From the NCBI RefSeq assembly GCF_010993965.1, contig NZ_WIXM01000028.1, positions 1 through 53,347 of the forward strand: a DNA stretch of 53,347 bases, read 5' to 3'. A program made the position numbers and the translations under genes. The stretch's first letter is position 1. Every line of letters begins with the position of its first letter. The notes under the pieces were generated by a model that was not told the origin of the DNA, ran no database searches, and was given only the letters and a program-made list of their open reading frames with translations. This DNA is from Gracilibacillus sp. YIM 98692 (GTDB lineage: Bacteria; Bacillota; Bacilli; Bacillales; Amphibacillaceae). Positions 9,944 through 18,726 of this stretch are shown here, piece after piece.

Positions 9944-10489
9944 TTATTCATCCCCACCGTAAACTTCTGGCTTTAACACACCAATATATGGAAGATTCCG
10001 ATATTTTTCTTGATAATCAAGTCCATAACCAACAACAAATTTATTAGGTACTTTAAATCCGACAACATCTGCTTTTATATCCACTGTTCTACCTTCAGGT
10101 TTATCAAGCAGCGTCACAATTTTAATCGAATTTGCCCCTCTATATTTAAATAAATCGACTAGATAGCTTAGGGTTAATCCACTGTCAATAATATCTTCCA
10201 CAATTAAAATATCTCTTCCTTCTACTTTTGTGTCTAAGTCCTTAACGATTTTTACTTCTCCAGATGAACGCATTTCATTCCCATAACTGGATACGTCCAT
10301 AAAATCCATTTCTAAATGTGTACGAATATTTCGTAAAATATCGGACATAAATGGTAGTGCTCCTTTTAAAACACCAATTGCAAGCGGAAATCTACCTTCA
10401 TATTCATCCGTTAATTGATCACCTAATTCCTTGCATTTTGATTGGATATCTTCTGCAGAAATTAAAATTTCTTTTATTTCGTTATGCAT
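9944..10489 (-). CDS. hpt: Hypoxanthine-guanine phosphoribosyltransferase
   Basis: Purine salvage: converts hypoxanthine or guanine plus PRPP to IMP or GMP. It has 181 residues. The PRPP-binding loop is [14 protein letters not shown] near residue 95, and the base-binding VGYGLDY lies near the C-terminus. It starts 2 nt after the tilS stop, the conserved tilS-hpt-ftsH order. In relatives TilS and HprT form a complex that stimulates ftsH transcription; whether that holds here is unknown. Confidence 0.96.
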   Translation of the reverse strand: MHNEIKEILISAEDIQSKCKELGDQLTDEYEGRFPLAIGVLKGALPFMSDILRNIRTHLEMDFMDVSSYGNEMRSSGEVKIVKDLDTKVEGRDILIVEDIIDSGLTLSYLVDLFKYRGANSIKIVTLLDKPEGRTVDIKADVVGFKVPNKFVVGYGLDYQEKYRNLPYIGVLKPEVYGGDE

Positions 10490-10491
10490 TC

Positions 10492-11913
10492 CTATGCCTC
10501 CTGGTCCGTTTGTTCTTGATATTCAATACATACGAATTTTTGTGAATGCTTTGGGGTCATTATCTCTGCTTTTCGCAAGCCAATAACCCAAAGAATCGTT
10601 TGATCTTTTGCTACTAGAAGCGGCCAGTGATCTCTTTTATATAAGGGAATTTTCTCATCAATAAATAGATTTTTTATTTTTTTGCTGCCACCTAACCCTT
10701 TTATATTGATTCGGTCCCCAGGTTTTCGGGCTCTAACACTTAGCGGGAATAACTCTGCTCTCTCTAAGGGAACTTGCAAAGAGCTTGAATCCTCACTACA
10801 AGCATTTGTCGTAATCCAAGTTTTAATAAGATCTCCATTTGTCAGTGTTGTGACACCAGGAACTGTTATATGCTTTTCTTCCAATGAAGCATGTACCATA
10901 TTGCTTTCAAAGAAAAAAATAAAGTCATCGTAGTTTTTCATTGCTTTTAATGAACTTGGAAAATCTATTTTGACATTTGCCTTATCTTGATGCAACAATG
11001 CAAAAAAATCTTCTTCATGCTTTATAGACAAACCTTCTGGAACCTTATCATATAGATATCCTAATATTAGATGAAAGGCTCTCCTTTGTAAAGCAATCGG
11101 GTGTTTGACGAAAGAGGATATAGAAAATGTAACAGTCCTATTTACAGAAGAAATGGTGACAAGTCGCTGAATTAATTTTTTTGATTCTTCTACTAAGTAT
11201 TTTTCATCCTCTGTGACACGCTCCGTTAAATGCTGAACATGCCTATGTACACTGGGACTTTTCTCTTTTAATAATGGTAAAATATGATTTCTGTAAAAAT
11301 TCCTTGTGTAATCATCTGATTGATTTGTGGGGTCTTCTCGAAAAGAAATCTCATACATGTGACAATATTCATAAATAGTATCTTTAGCGATACACAAAAA
11401 AGGACGAATGATTTCTCCTTTTGCAAGACATCTTTTCACGGGAATCCCTTTTAATAACGAAGGATTGGTATGTTGGGCTATTCGCATCATGACCGTTTCT
11501 ACTTGGTCATCTCCATGATGAGCTAAGGCCAAATAATCAGCTTGGTAGTCGCTCATTAACCGCTCAAACAGAAGGTAGCGTAGGTTTCGCGCAGCTAATT
11601 GTGTACCTGCCTGTGATTGCCTTTTATATGCTTTTACATCTACCTGCTCACCTACAAATTCTATGTCAAGGGTTTCGCATAGCTCTTTCACGAAGCAAAC
11701 ATCCTGCTCTGATTCCTTTCCCCTTAAGCCGTGATCAATGGTTATTGCAATCAAACGAAGCTGCCAAGATTTACGAATAGAATGCAAATAATGAAGTAAT
11801 AAAGTAGAATCTGCTCCACCAGATACTCCAATAATAACCGTTGCCCCATTATGCAAGAGCCGATGCCTTCTAATAAATGGCATCACATTATCATTTAAAT
11901 CCTCAAAGACCAC
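10492..11913 (-). CDS. tilS: tRNA(Ile)-lysidine synthase
   Basis: Modifies cytidine 34 of the CAU-anticodon tRNA-Ile to lysidine so that it reads AUA. It has 473 residues. The N-terminal ATP-pyrophosphatase P-loop is SGGADST (about 30-36). The central TilS substrate-binding domain and C-terminal barrel extend to about residue 470. The start is a GTG preceded by GGGGTGGTGG. It is co-transcribed with hpt 2 nt downstream. Confidence 0.95.
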   Translation of the reverse strand: MVFEDLNDNVMPFIRRHRLLHNGATVIIGVSGGADSTLLLHYLHSIRKSWQLRLIAITIDHGLRGKESEQDVCFVKELCETLDIEFVGEQVDVKAYKRQSQAGTQLAARNLRYLLFERLMSDYQADYLALAHHGDDQVETVMMRIAQHTNPSLLKGIPVKRCLAKGEIIRPFLCIAKDTIYEYCHMYEISFREDPTNQSDDYTRNFYRNHILPLLKEKSPSVHRHVQHLTERVTEDEKYLVEESKKLIQRLVTISSVNRTVTFSISSFVKHPIALQRRAFHLILGYLYDKVPEGLSIKHEEDFFALLHQDKANVKIDFPSSLKAMKNYDDFIFFFESNMVHASLEEKHITVPGVTTLTNGDLIKTWITTNACSEDSSSLQVPLERAELFPLSVRARKPGDRINIKGLGGSKKIKNLFIDEKIPLYKRDHWPLLVAKDQTILWVIGLRKAEIMTPKHSQKFVCIEYQEQTDQEA

Positions 11914-11977
11914 TAACCACCACCCCGCAAAAGTACCATTTACACTATTTTAACATATTATGAGTTAACTTTAATCA

Positions 11978-12922
11978 TTATGATAAGAATATCGTAACAT
12001 AAAGATAAACGGCACCACTAACAGAAAGTACACTCAGCATTTCTAATAGTGGATAGTAACTCTCCTCATCGCTATTGTTTAAAGTTCTATATGAAGAGCG
12101 CTTCTTGTCTCGTTGTTGATAATAATAAGTTAATAGATACTGCTTTACTTCTATTGCTTCTTTCACATGACCCAGAATTATCCCCTGTAATAATTTTCGA
12201 AATGGAGCAGGCTGTACTGCCTGATTTATTTTTTGCATTAATGTCCGCTTTGGATTATTACCTCTATTAAAGCCATTTGGATAATAGATTCTTAGCACAA
12301 CCATAACAAGTGCAAATAAATCATAACCGGGGTCTGCTTTCCTTTCTCCCATTTTCCAATAAGCTCGATCATAAAATTCTGTATATTCTTTGATAGATCG
12401 TCCTTGCAAAGTCGTTCCACCAACGTCCACCCACCTTAAACGGATGGGATTTCTCGAAACAATTAAATTATCCAGCTTTAAATCACCAAATACATACCCT
12501 TGTTGATGCAAGAGATGTAAGTCTTTTGTAAAGCCAATTAATAAAGAAACAATCCATTCATCACCATTTCTTCTTATAAAACTCTCCAGCCTTTCACCAG
12601 AAATATATTCCATGACATAAAAAGCATACATATAACCATTTGATGCCTGATAGTCATCGACATCGATTAAGGCAGGTCCAAGGTTATCTCCTTGAACCTT
12701 TTGAAACGTTTTTAAGACATTGACTTCACTAGTAATCGATGTGCTTTGTTTACTTACTTTTAGTGCTACCTGCTTTTGTTCACATACACATAAATAAACA
12801 GTCCCTATAGCCCCTCTCCCGAGCTCTCGCACAATTTGATAACTTTTGTGATGCCACTTCCCTGTAATCTTTTGTCCCTTTCTAAGTTGAATATCAGGCT
12901 TCTTCAATGTCTCGGAAATCAT
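11978..12922 (-). CDS. yabT: Hanks-type Ser/Thr kinase, YabT-like, C-terminal membrane anchor
   Basis: 314 residues. The kinase domain shows a glycine loop GRGAIGTVYL (about 35-44), the ATP lysine in VALKVSK (about 53-59), and a catalytic loop YVFGDLKLDN in place of canonical HRDLKxxN. DVGG replaces DFG. It keeps the catalytic Asp, Lys and Asn. A hydrophobic segment at about 293-312 would anchor it to the membrane. In B. subtilis the DNA-binding kinase YabT acts early in sporulation and phosphorylates RecA and AbrB. It overlaps yabS by 29 nt. Identification rests on locus and architecture. Confidence 0.88.
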   Translation of the reverse strand: MISETLKKPDIQLRKGQKITGKWHHKSYQIVRELGRGAIGTVYLCVCEQKQVALKVSKQSTSITSEVNVLKTFQKVQGDNLGPALIDVDDYQASNGYMYAFYVMEYISGERLESFIRRNGDEWIVSLLIGFTKDLHLLHQQGYVFGDLKLDNLIVSRNPIRLRWVDVGGTTLQGRSIKEYTEFYDRAYWKMGERKADPGYDLFALVMVVLRIYYPNGFNRGNNPKRTLMQKINQAVQPAPFRKLLQGIILGHVKEAIEVKQYLLTYYYQQRDKKRSSYRTLNNSDEESYYPLLEMLSVLSVSGAVYLYVTIFLS

Positions 12923-13628
12923 TTCTCATGAATCTCCTTTTTAATGTCTTTTTACCAAATTGATACATAGCTTCCTTTAATGCGGGACCTGTAGGTGTAA
13001 CACCACCACTTGCAAGTTTGGAAAAAATAGAGGTAATAGAGTCGAGCTGTGCTGTCCAATCAACTAATTGTTCTAACGGCTTCTTCTTACCTGGAAATTG
13101 GTAAATGGAGAAGCGATTACGGCCTATTCTTGCATTCATGCTCATGGATAAATCCATTAATGCCTCTTGCACCATTGGCAGCTTATTGCCCATACTAGCA
13201 CTTGTATCAACCAATACTAAAACCTCTATGTCACAAGTTTCCCCTAAGTCATCTACCACCTCCATTACTTCTCCACGTTGTTCCGGAGGTAATTCCTCTA
13301 AAGATTGCTGATCACCTAATATTTGTTTAAGCTCTTTATTAACAACACCTTGTAATGTTTCATTCATCGCCTGCTTTGTAACAGTTTGTACCGTTTGAGA
13401 CAAGGCTTGCTTATAAACTATTTGACTTACTCCTAATCCACAGTTTGCAATATCTTCTACCTCTTGCAGGCCGCTTGGCTGTTCTGTTTGATCATCTTCT
13501 AATATACCAATAACATTTACAGTAATCCCTTGTTCTGCGACCATTGTTGCAACATGGGCGGGGTTTTCTCCTTGATTGGAGCACCCATCGGTGATTAATA
13601 AAATTTGCTTTAACGTACCTGTTTTCAT
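12894..13628 (-). CDS. yabS: von Willebrand factor A-domain protein YabS
   Basis: 244 residues. The N-terminal strand LLITDGCSNQG resembles part of a VWA fold. A metal-ion-binding motif DTSASMGNK occurs at about residues 147-155. No signal peptide is visible. Function is not established; it is always next to yabT and spoIIE in relatives and is presumably a partner of the kinase. The chosen ATG (13628) has ribosome-binding site GGGAGG 10 nt upstream. The longer frame from 13649 would lack one. Confidence 0.85.
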   Translation of the reverse strand: MKTGTLKQILLITDGCSNQGENPAHVATMVAEQGITVNVIGILEDDQTEQPSGLQEVEDIANCGLGVSQIVYKQALSQTVQTVTKQAMNETLQGVVNKELKQILGDQQSLEELPPEQRGEVMEVVDDLGETCDIEVLVLVDTSASMGNKLPMVQEALMDLSMSMNARIGRNRFSIYQFPGKKKPLEQLVDWTAQLDSITSIFSKLASGGVTPTGPALKEAMYQFGKKTLKRRFMRNDFRDIEEA

Positions 13629-13719
13629 CGTGATATTCCTCCCGTTCATTAACTCTCACTATCGTTAACATGATCGCCAATGGACTGGGAGAATATACAT
13701 TTAGTTAAAGACTTTACTT

Positions 13720-16176
13720 TCAACCTGGCACTGCTTGATCAATCGTGTGTGCTGTTTTGATCGGTGCCCACTCTGGTTGGTTTTTTTGTAATTGAGCTAC
13801 TAATACAGTCATATCATCTACTATCTCTCCCGCTTGGGTGCGAATCACTTCTTCTAATAACAAATCAGCCATTTCTTGAGGATTTCTCGTTTCCATGTCT
13901 CTTAATTTTCTCTTTATCCAAAGATCCACATTTTCAATTTCCCTAGGTCCATCGAAAATGCCATCACTCATCATAATAAGGTAATCATCAGCCTTTAACT
14001 GTGCGTTTACTACCTCTACGTCAAATTCTTGAATAATACCAATTGGCAAATTACTTGCTTCAATCTTTTCAATGTTGTGATGACGCATAATAAAACTTGG
14101 TGTCGATCCTATTTTCAAAAATCTCACAGAAGCTTGATGTAAATCTATCATTGCTAAATCTAACGTCGCATAAATTTCTTCATTTGTTCGTAAAGACAAT
14201 ATAGAATTAATCGATTTAATCGCCACTTGTTCATGCATACCTGATTCTAATATTTGTTGTAGAAGCCTTAACGTTTCTGTACTCTCTTCATGGGCTCTGT
14301 CGCCATTCCCCATTCCATCACTAATTGCTAAAGCATATTTTCCTGCACCTAGCTCCATTGACTTATAACAATCCCCTGAAACTAGACCGCCGCCTTTTGC
14401 AGCATGGGCCACACCAGTTTTGACAACATATTTACGAGCTGATCCAAATGTAAAAAAACTATGCCCCTTCGCTAACGGCGATACATCTTCCGTAACTACT
14501 ATAATGGTCTCATCTAATATATCTGACAAAATTGGTGCTATAAGTTTCGCTGCTTCCCCATGATAATGTTGGAACGTTATCACCATTTCAATATCTACAT
14601 TGCCTTTTTCTAAATTATATATATCTAATTTCTCTAACTCGATACCTACATGTTTTAACGCTGCCACAATATCAAGTTCTTGTTGTTCATGGTTCTCCTT
14701 TTCCTTAATAATTTCTCTAGCAAAGTTACCCATCACCTCTGATACACCATTCAGTTGTTCCGCAACAAATTTACGACTTTCTAATACTTGTTTTTTTAAC
14801 TGCTTATTAGCTTGGAAAAATGATAATTCTTGCTGCATCGTATCCATGACTCTTCTTGATTTGATACAATGATTCTCAAATTGACGTTGTGTTGTTTTGT
14901 GCAACTCTTCCTCTTCTTCTAATTGGTTTTTCACTTCTCTCATCAAATCATAGGTTTTATCAAACTGTTGTACCCAACAGACCTCTTTTTTAAAGCAAGT
15001 CTGGCATGTTTTTTCAGCAACATTACTAAGATAATAATCAACTTCCACATCCTGTTCCTGTAATTGATTGGAATCTGTTTGAAAGCTTCGTGATAATGCT
15101 TTGAATACATTGGAAAACCGCTCGACTCGATGTGCGGTTACGTTTCTCACTTTTTGCAGGTATTGCTCCTGTTCTTTGGAATGTTCAACTGTACCCGGAA
15201 TATATCTAGCCACCTTTTTAATGTATTGGTCTGGGGTAATAATTAACAGGACAATAGCAAAAACAGATTCCAACAAGGCAGTTGTTATATATTCCATAGA
15301 ACCACCGTATAAACCTATTAACAATGTACTAATCAACAGCCCGATACTTACAGCAATCTTTTTTCCTTCTTTTAACAAACCTCCCAATAGTCCTGAAAAA
15401 GCTAATAAGCTCATCTGATAAATGTTTGCAATATTGGCTAGACTTAAAATCAATCCTGCTACAACCCCAACTGTTGAACCAATAGCAGCCCCGCCTACAT
15501 AAGCAAGTAATATAACTAAATACCTTGCTAACACTTGCTCTAATTGAGCACCATATACCGTTATACCAATTAAACCTGTTAGAACAGATGCTAGTAAGAT
15601 AATTAGGCATACAATTTCTTCGTTTTTTAACGTTGGTTTATACCTTTTAGGTGATAATAATGGAATGCTTTGCATAAATATTAATAGTAAGACAGCAGCT
15701 AAAACACCTTCTACTACCGCCAGTGCCCACTGAACGTACGTAAGCGGAACAGTCATGGCATAAATACTTAACCGAGGTAAAACAGCTGCGCAAAAACCAA
15801 TCACAGGGAGAATCTTCTCCAACCTTTCGCTTTGATTAAAACATACACAACAAAGCAAAAAGAAAAGCACACTCAAAAAGACATATAATCCATGTTGGAA
15901 ACTATATGTACAAGCTCCAATGATGGAAAATAAAATTAATGGCATTACTTTATCCCTTCGTAAATACCACACAGATGCAACGAAAGCGATCACAAAAGGA
16001 GATAATGTTGACAATATGACGGCTCGTCCTAACAAAAAGCCTAATAAACATAATAGAAAACCTTTTTCGATCATCCAATAGCTCCATTGCATGGATAGCT
16101 TCTTCTTCCAGTTTACATAAAACGGTTGATCGTTGGATATTAACGATTTTGGTTTTTCTTCTGTAAAAGTATTCAT
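13720..16176 (-). CDS. spoIIE: Stage II sporulation protein E, membrane PP2C phosphatase
   Basis: Dephosphorylates SpoIIAA to release sigma-F in the forespore, and localises with FtsZ at the polar septum. It has 818 residues from ATG 16176, chosen for its AGAGGAG site; B. subtilis SpoIIE has 827. About ten membrane segments fill residues 25-320. A central FtsZ-interacting region contains the cysteine pairs CQTCFKKEVCW. The C-terminal PP2C domain has ISDGMGNG and MMSDGIFDG metal sites and VDDMTVLV. It starts divergently from the tRNA-Met promoter region. Confidence 0.96.
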   Translation of the reverse strand: MNTFTEEKPKSLISNDQPFYVNWKKKLSMQWSYWMIEKGFLLCLLGFLLGRAVILSTLSPFVIAFVASVWYLRRDKVMPLILFSIIGACTYSFQHGLYVFLSVLFFLLCCVCFNQSERLEKILPVIGFCAAVLPRLSIYAMTVPLTYVQWALAVVEGVLAAVLLLIFMQSIPLLSPKRYKPTLKNEEIVCLIILLASVLTGLIGITVYGAQLEQVLARYLVILLAYVGGAAIGSTVGVVAGLILSLANIANIYQMSLLAFSGLLGGLLKEGKKIAVSIGLLISTLLIGLYGGSMEYITTALLESVFAIVLLIITPDQYIKKVARYIPGTVEHSKEQEQYLQKVRNVTAHRVERFSNVFKALSRSFQTDSNQLQEQDVEVDYYLSNVAEKTCQTCFKKEVCWVQQFDKTYDLMREVKNQLEEEEELHKTTQRQFENHCIKSRRVMDTMQQELSFFQANKQLKKQVLESRKFVAEQLNGVSEVMGNFAREIIKEKENHEQQELDIVAALKHVGIELEKLDIYNLEKGNVDIEMVITFQHYHGEAAKLIAPILSDILDETIIVVTEDVSPLAKGHSFFTFGSARKYVVKTGVAHAAKGGGLVSGDCYKSMELGAGKYALAISDGMGNGDRAHEESTETLRLLQQILESGMHEQVAIKSINSILSLRTNEEIYATLDLAMIDLHQASVRFLKIGSTPSFIMRHHNIEKIEASNLPIGIIQEFDVEVVNAQLKADDYLIMMSDGIFDGPREIENVDLWIKRKLRDMETRNPQEMADLLLEEVIRTQAGEIVDDMTVLVAQLQKNQPEWAPIKTAHTIDQAVPG

Positions 16177-16203
16177 TATTATCACTCCTCTTGTCCTCAT
16201 TTA

Positions 16204-16232
16204 AGCATATTTTTCCTCCTTTTTTTGTCAAA
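16204..16232 (-). promoter_or_regulatory. spoIIE control region: sigma-A-like hexamers and candidate Spo0A box
   Basis: Minus-strand TTGACA (16226-16231), 16 nt spacer, TATGCT (16204-16209). The -35 is embedded in TTTGTCAAA (plus strand 16224-16232), which matches the Spo0A box TTTGTCRAA. In B. subtilis spoIIE is activated by Spo0A-P at a sigma-A promoter with an abnormal spacer. A second near-match, TTCGACT, lies at 16258-16264. Confidence 0.5.
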
Positions 16233-16374
16233 ACAAGGAACATGCCGTTCCAAAATGTTCGACTTGTTTCTTATCAAAAAGAAGAAACTAAGCTAAAAAC
16301 GACAATTCCCTATGTGTAAACATGTCAATATTGCATGAAATAAGCTATTTTTACAAAAAAACTTTTTTACCCGA

Positions 16375-16403
16375 TTGACAGATAAGTAAAGCTGTTGTAA
16401 TAT
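16375..16403 (+). promoter_or_regulatory. Sigma-A promoter for tRNA-Met
   Basis: TTGACA (16375-16380), 17 nt spacer, TAATAT (16398-16403), 41 nt upstream of the tRNA on the same strand. Confidence 0.85.
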
Positions 16404-16444
16404 ATTTTTTGTCGCCTAAGATTAGGTGATCCTTTTTAATAAAT

Positions 16445-16518
16445 GGCGGTGTAGCTCAGCCGGCTAGAGCGTACGGTTCATACCCGTGAGGTCGTGGGTT
16501 CGATTCCCTCCGCCGCTA
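16445..16518 (+). tRNA. tRNA-Met (elongator, anticodon CAT)
   Basis: 74 nt cloverleaf without encoded CCA. Acceptor GGCGGTG/CGCCGCT has a G-U first pair; D arm is GCTC/GAGC; anticodon stem TACGG/CCGTG encloses TTCATAC; variable loop is AGGTC; T arm GTGGG/CCCTC encloses TTCGATT. The T stem has a U-U opposition at its second pair (positions 50-64). It is on the plus strand, opposite to yabR and spoIIE, with its own promoter and terminator. The body matches the Bacillus elongator Met tRNA rather than initiator or lysidine tRNA-Ile. Confidence 0.93.
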
Positions 16519-16527
16519 TCATGAACG

Positions 16528-16562
16528 AAAAAAGCTACCGATCTGTGATCGGTAGCTTTTTT
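16528..16562 (+). terminator. tRNA-Met terminator (bidirectional)
   Basis: Perfect arms AAAAAAGCTACCGATC (16528-16543) and GATCGGTAGCTTTTTT (16547-16562). It could also end the minus-strand yabR transcript. Confidence 0.92.
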
Positions 16563-16628
16563 CTTTATGTCATAAACCCTTTTTTACAGTCTTCTTAACA
16601 TGAATTTCCTTATATAGACAGCAAGTAT

Positions 16629-17039
16629 TTAGCCTTTTCTCGCCCCTCGTCCTCCACGCTTCGATTCTGTATGCTTACGTAATGTTGCTAAGCGATCTTC
16701 AGAATCTTTTAAGAAGCGATTCATCTTTTGCTCAAAAGATTCGCTTTTCTCGCGGTTATTTTTTGGATTACCTTGACCTTTACGACGGTTTCTTTGAGTA
16801 GGATTATCTTTTGCTTTCTTAATAGATAATCCAATTTTTCCATCGTCTTCCACATTAAGAACTTTTACTGTTACTTCATCTCCAACAGTAAGGTGTTCAT
16901 TAATGTCTTTCACATAATTATCGGCAACCTCACTAATGTGAACGAGACCTGTTTTTCCTCCTGGTAGCTCGATGAAAGCCCCAAAATTAGTGATTCCTGT
17001 TACCTTTCCCTGCAACTTGCTGCCTACTTCGATTGACAT
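16629..17039 (-). CDS. yabR: S1-domain RNA-binding protein YabR
   Basis: 136 residues from ATG 17039 (site AAGGAGGAG). A single S1 RNA-binding fold covers residues 1-75 (GSKLQGKVTGITNFGAFIEL, then GLVHISEV), followed by a basic, disordered tail rich in Arg/Lys/Asn. It is a general-stress/S1-like small protein of unknown specific role. The longer frame upstream adds 26 residues without a ribosome site. It lies 74 nt after divIC and is probably in the same transcript. Confidence 0.9.
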   Translation of the reverse strand: MSIEVGSKLQGKVTGITNFGAFIELPGGKTGLVHISEVADNYVKDINEHLTVGDEVTVKVLNVEDDGKIGLSIKKAKDNPTQRNRRKGQGNPKNNREKSESFEQKMNRFLKDSEDRLATLRKHTESKRGGRGARKG

Positions 17040-17113
17040 AAAAAAATTGCTCCTCCTTAAATTAATAAAAAAATATACTACAATTATATTATAGCCAAGC
17101 AATAAAAACGGTG

Positions 17114-17491
17114 TCAATAAGATGGTTCTTCTTCTGGCAATTTAAATATAATTTCGCCTTTTTCCGTGAAGAAATAGTTAGTCTTTGCAATCTGCAATAA
17201 ATACTCTTCATCATTTAATAATTCTATTTCTTCTGTCAGCTGTTCTTCTTCTTGCTTTAGTGTTGTTAACTGATTGGACAATTCGGTGTATTCTTGTTCC
17301 ATATCCTTTAATTTCGCTCTTTGGTCTAAGTGATAAGTAGTTAACCCTGTCATGGTAATCATCACGACAACAGCAAAAAGAGCTAATCTGCGAACCAACC
17401 TTTTTTTTCGCTTTTGCCGCCTCTTCATTTGCGCCTGATACTGTTCAATATAAGCATCATGAATACGTGAAACATTGTTTTGTTTTACCAT
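17114..17491 (-). CDS. divIC: Cell division protein DivIC (FtsB-like)
   Basis: Bitopic divisome protein that forms a complex with FtsL and DivIB. It has 125 residues from ATG 17491, equal to B. subtilis DivIC. The cytoplasmic basic N-terminus (MKRRQKRKKRLVRR) is followed by one membrane segment at about residues 34-51, then a coiled coil at about 55-95. AGGAGG lies 10 nt upstream. A GTG three codons earlier overlaps the ribosome site and was rejected. Confidence 0.95.
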   Translation of the reverse strand: MVKQNNVSRIHDAYIEQYQAQMKRRQKRKKRLVRRLALFAVVVMITMTGLTTYHLDQRAKLKDMEQEYTELSNQLTTLKQEEEQLTEEIELLNDEEYLLQIAKTNYFFTEKGEIIFKLPEEEPSY

Positions 17492-17520
17492 GGGGTACAC
17501 TACCTCCTTCTAATCCAACC

Positions 17521-18084
17521 TCAGTCTTTTCCTATTATTCTACTACAAAACTGACGAAAATGATGTAAGTATTTTTTCACATTTTTTGGCAATAATTTAT
17601 AAATAAGAGTAAAGAGTAGGTGTATTGGGTAGTATATGAGCTTGCTTATCCACTTTACCATGTAAATAATGAGGAGGAATAATTTTGTAACAACAAAAGT
17701 GATCAATGCGACTATCAGCATAATTGGTTTGATTACCATAAAATAAAAGCACCTAGCTATAATACGATAAATATGTGAGATTATTTTAAATAGCTTGTCC
17801 AACCATCGATCGTATGTTTGTTCTAATAATGCTTTAAACATCGCATAACCACATAAAATAGCTAAGAAAATGTACATTCTGATAATGCCTTCATTAACAA
17901 AATACAGAATGCCATACAAAATACCTGCTTGCAATAACCAAAAAATGATCTCCAACACATATTTACTGATAGATGAGCCTGCCCAAAAGTTCGCTACTCG
18001 GTTATAGGTATGATAAGCTATTCCTACATATACCCCGGCACCAATCATTGTAAACATGGTCAGAAATTGAGTATCAAGCGTCAT
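17521..18084 (-). CDS. yabQ: Spore cortex membrane protein YabQ
   Basis: 187 residues with about five hydrophobic segments, beginning MTLDTQFLTMFTMIGAGVYVG and ending in a basic tail. In B. subtilis YabQ is a mother-cell membrane protein needed for cortex formation. Its ATG overlaps the yabP stop by 4 nt, showing coupled translation. It lies directly before divIC as in other spore-formers. Confidence 0.92.
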   Translation of the reverse strand: MTLDTQFLTMFTMIGAGVYVGIAYHTYNRVANFWAGSSISKYVLEIIFWLLQAGILYGILYFVNEGIIRMYIFLAILCGYAMFKALLEQTYDRWLDKLFKIISHIYRIIARCFYFMVIKPIMLIVALITFVVTKLFLLIIYMVKWISKLIYYPIHLLFTLIYKLLPKNVKKYLHHFRQFCSRIIGKD

Positions 18085-18380
18085 TTGAATAGCTTGCTAA
18101 ATATACCTTTAGCTTTCTCCCCATGCTGTTCATCTAAATAAGAAAGCTCATAAACCTTGCCTTTAATGGAAACATGCCCTGACTCCACATCTAAATTTTT
18201 CATTTGGAGATTATCTCCACGTACGACTAAATAGCCCATAACAGTTTGTAATAAAAACTCTTCACTGTCGAAACTATCCACCTCTTTAACACCATCTATC
18301 TCTAGCAAACGACGATTCATCATCTTTACATGATGTTCCATTTGGGTAGTGCTCATCGGTTTTTTATCATAATAGTTCAT
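18081..18380 (-). CDS. yabP: Sporulation protein YabP
   Basis: 99 residues of the YabP/YqfC family. There is no membrane segment. Conserved features include LLEIDGVKEVDSFDSEEFLL and GYLVVRGDNLQMKNLDVESG. It is required for sporulation with YabQ in B. subtilis and made under sigma-E. It overlaps yabQ by 4 nt and follows rqcP by 65 nt. Confidence 0.93.
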   Translation of the reverse strand: MNYYDKKPMSTTQMEHHVKMMNRRLLEIDGVKEVDSFDSEEFLLQTVMGYLVVRGDNLQMKNLDVESGHVSIKGKVYELSYLDEQHGEKAKGIFSKLFK

Positions 18381-18445
18381 TTTGTTCCCTCCTTTTATCC
18401 ATTATTAATTTATGAATAAAAGGACAAGTTTAGAACTACGAGTTA

Positions 18446-18709
18446 TCACTCTTGATCAATGTATTCTTCATTTTTAATGGTGTACAAATCACTTGCTTCA
18501 TCTTTTTTAACTGTATCTTTCAGTTTACTAATTTTAATAGTTAGAAGTTTTTGACCAAATTGAATCTTCAATTCATCACCTACAGCTATGGTTGTGGCAG
18601 CTTTTGCCACATTATCATTCACTAAAATTCTCCCTTGGTCTGCAATCTCTTTTGCTAAAGTTCTTCGTTTAATCAACCTGGAAACTTTCAAAAATTTGTC
18701 CAACCTCAT
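18446..18709 (-). CDS. rqcP: S4-domain ribosome quality control protein RqcP (YabO)
   Basis: 87 residues. The S4 RNA-binding fold is MRLDKFLKVSRLIKRRTLAK through DQGRILVNDNVAK. RqcP binds the stalled 50S subunit and helps RqcH add alanine tails. The gene follows yabN by 17 nt, the same order as B. subtilis. Confidence 0.93.
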   Translation of the reverse strand: MRLDKFLKVSRLIKRRTLAKEIADQGRILVNDNVAKAATTIAVGDELKIQFGQKLLTIKISKLKDTVKKDEASDLYTIKNEEYIDQE

Positions 18710-18726
18710 ATACGATTTCCTTTCCT

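Noticed and set aside
16445-16518. Initiator tRNA or lysidine-modified tRNA-Ile with CAT anticodon
   Set aside because: The acceptor and arm sequences match elongator tRNA-Met and differ from initiator (CGCGGG start) and tRNA-Ile2.
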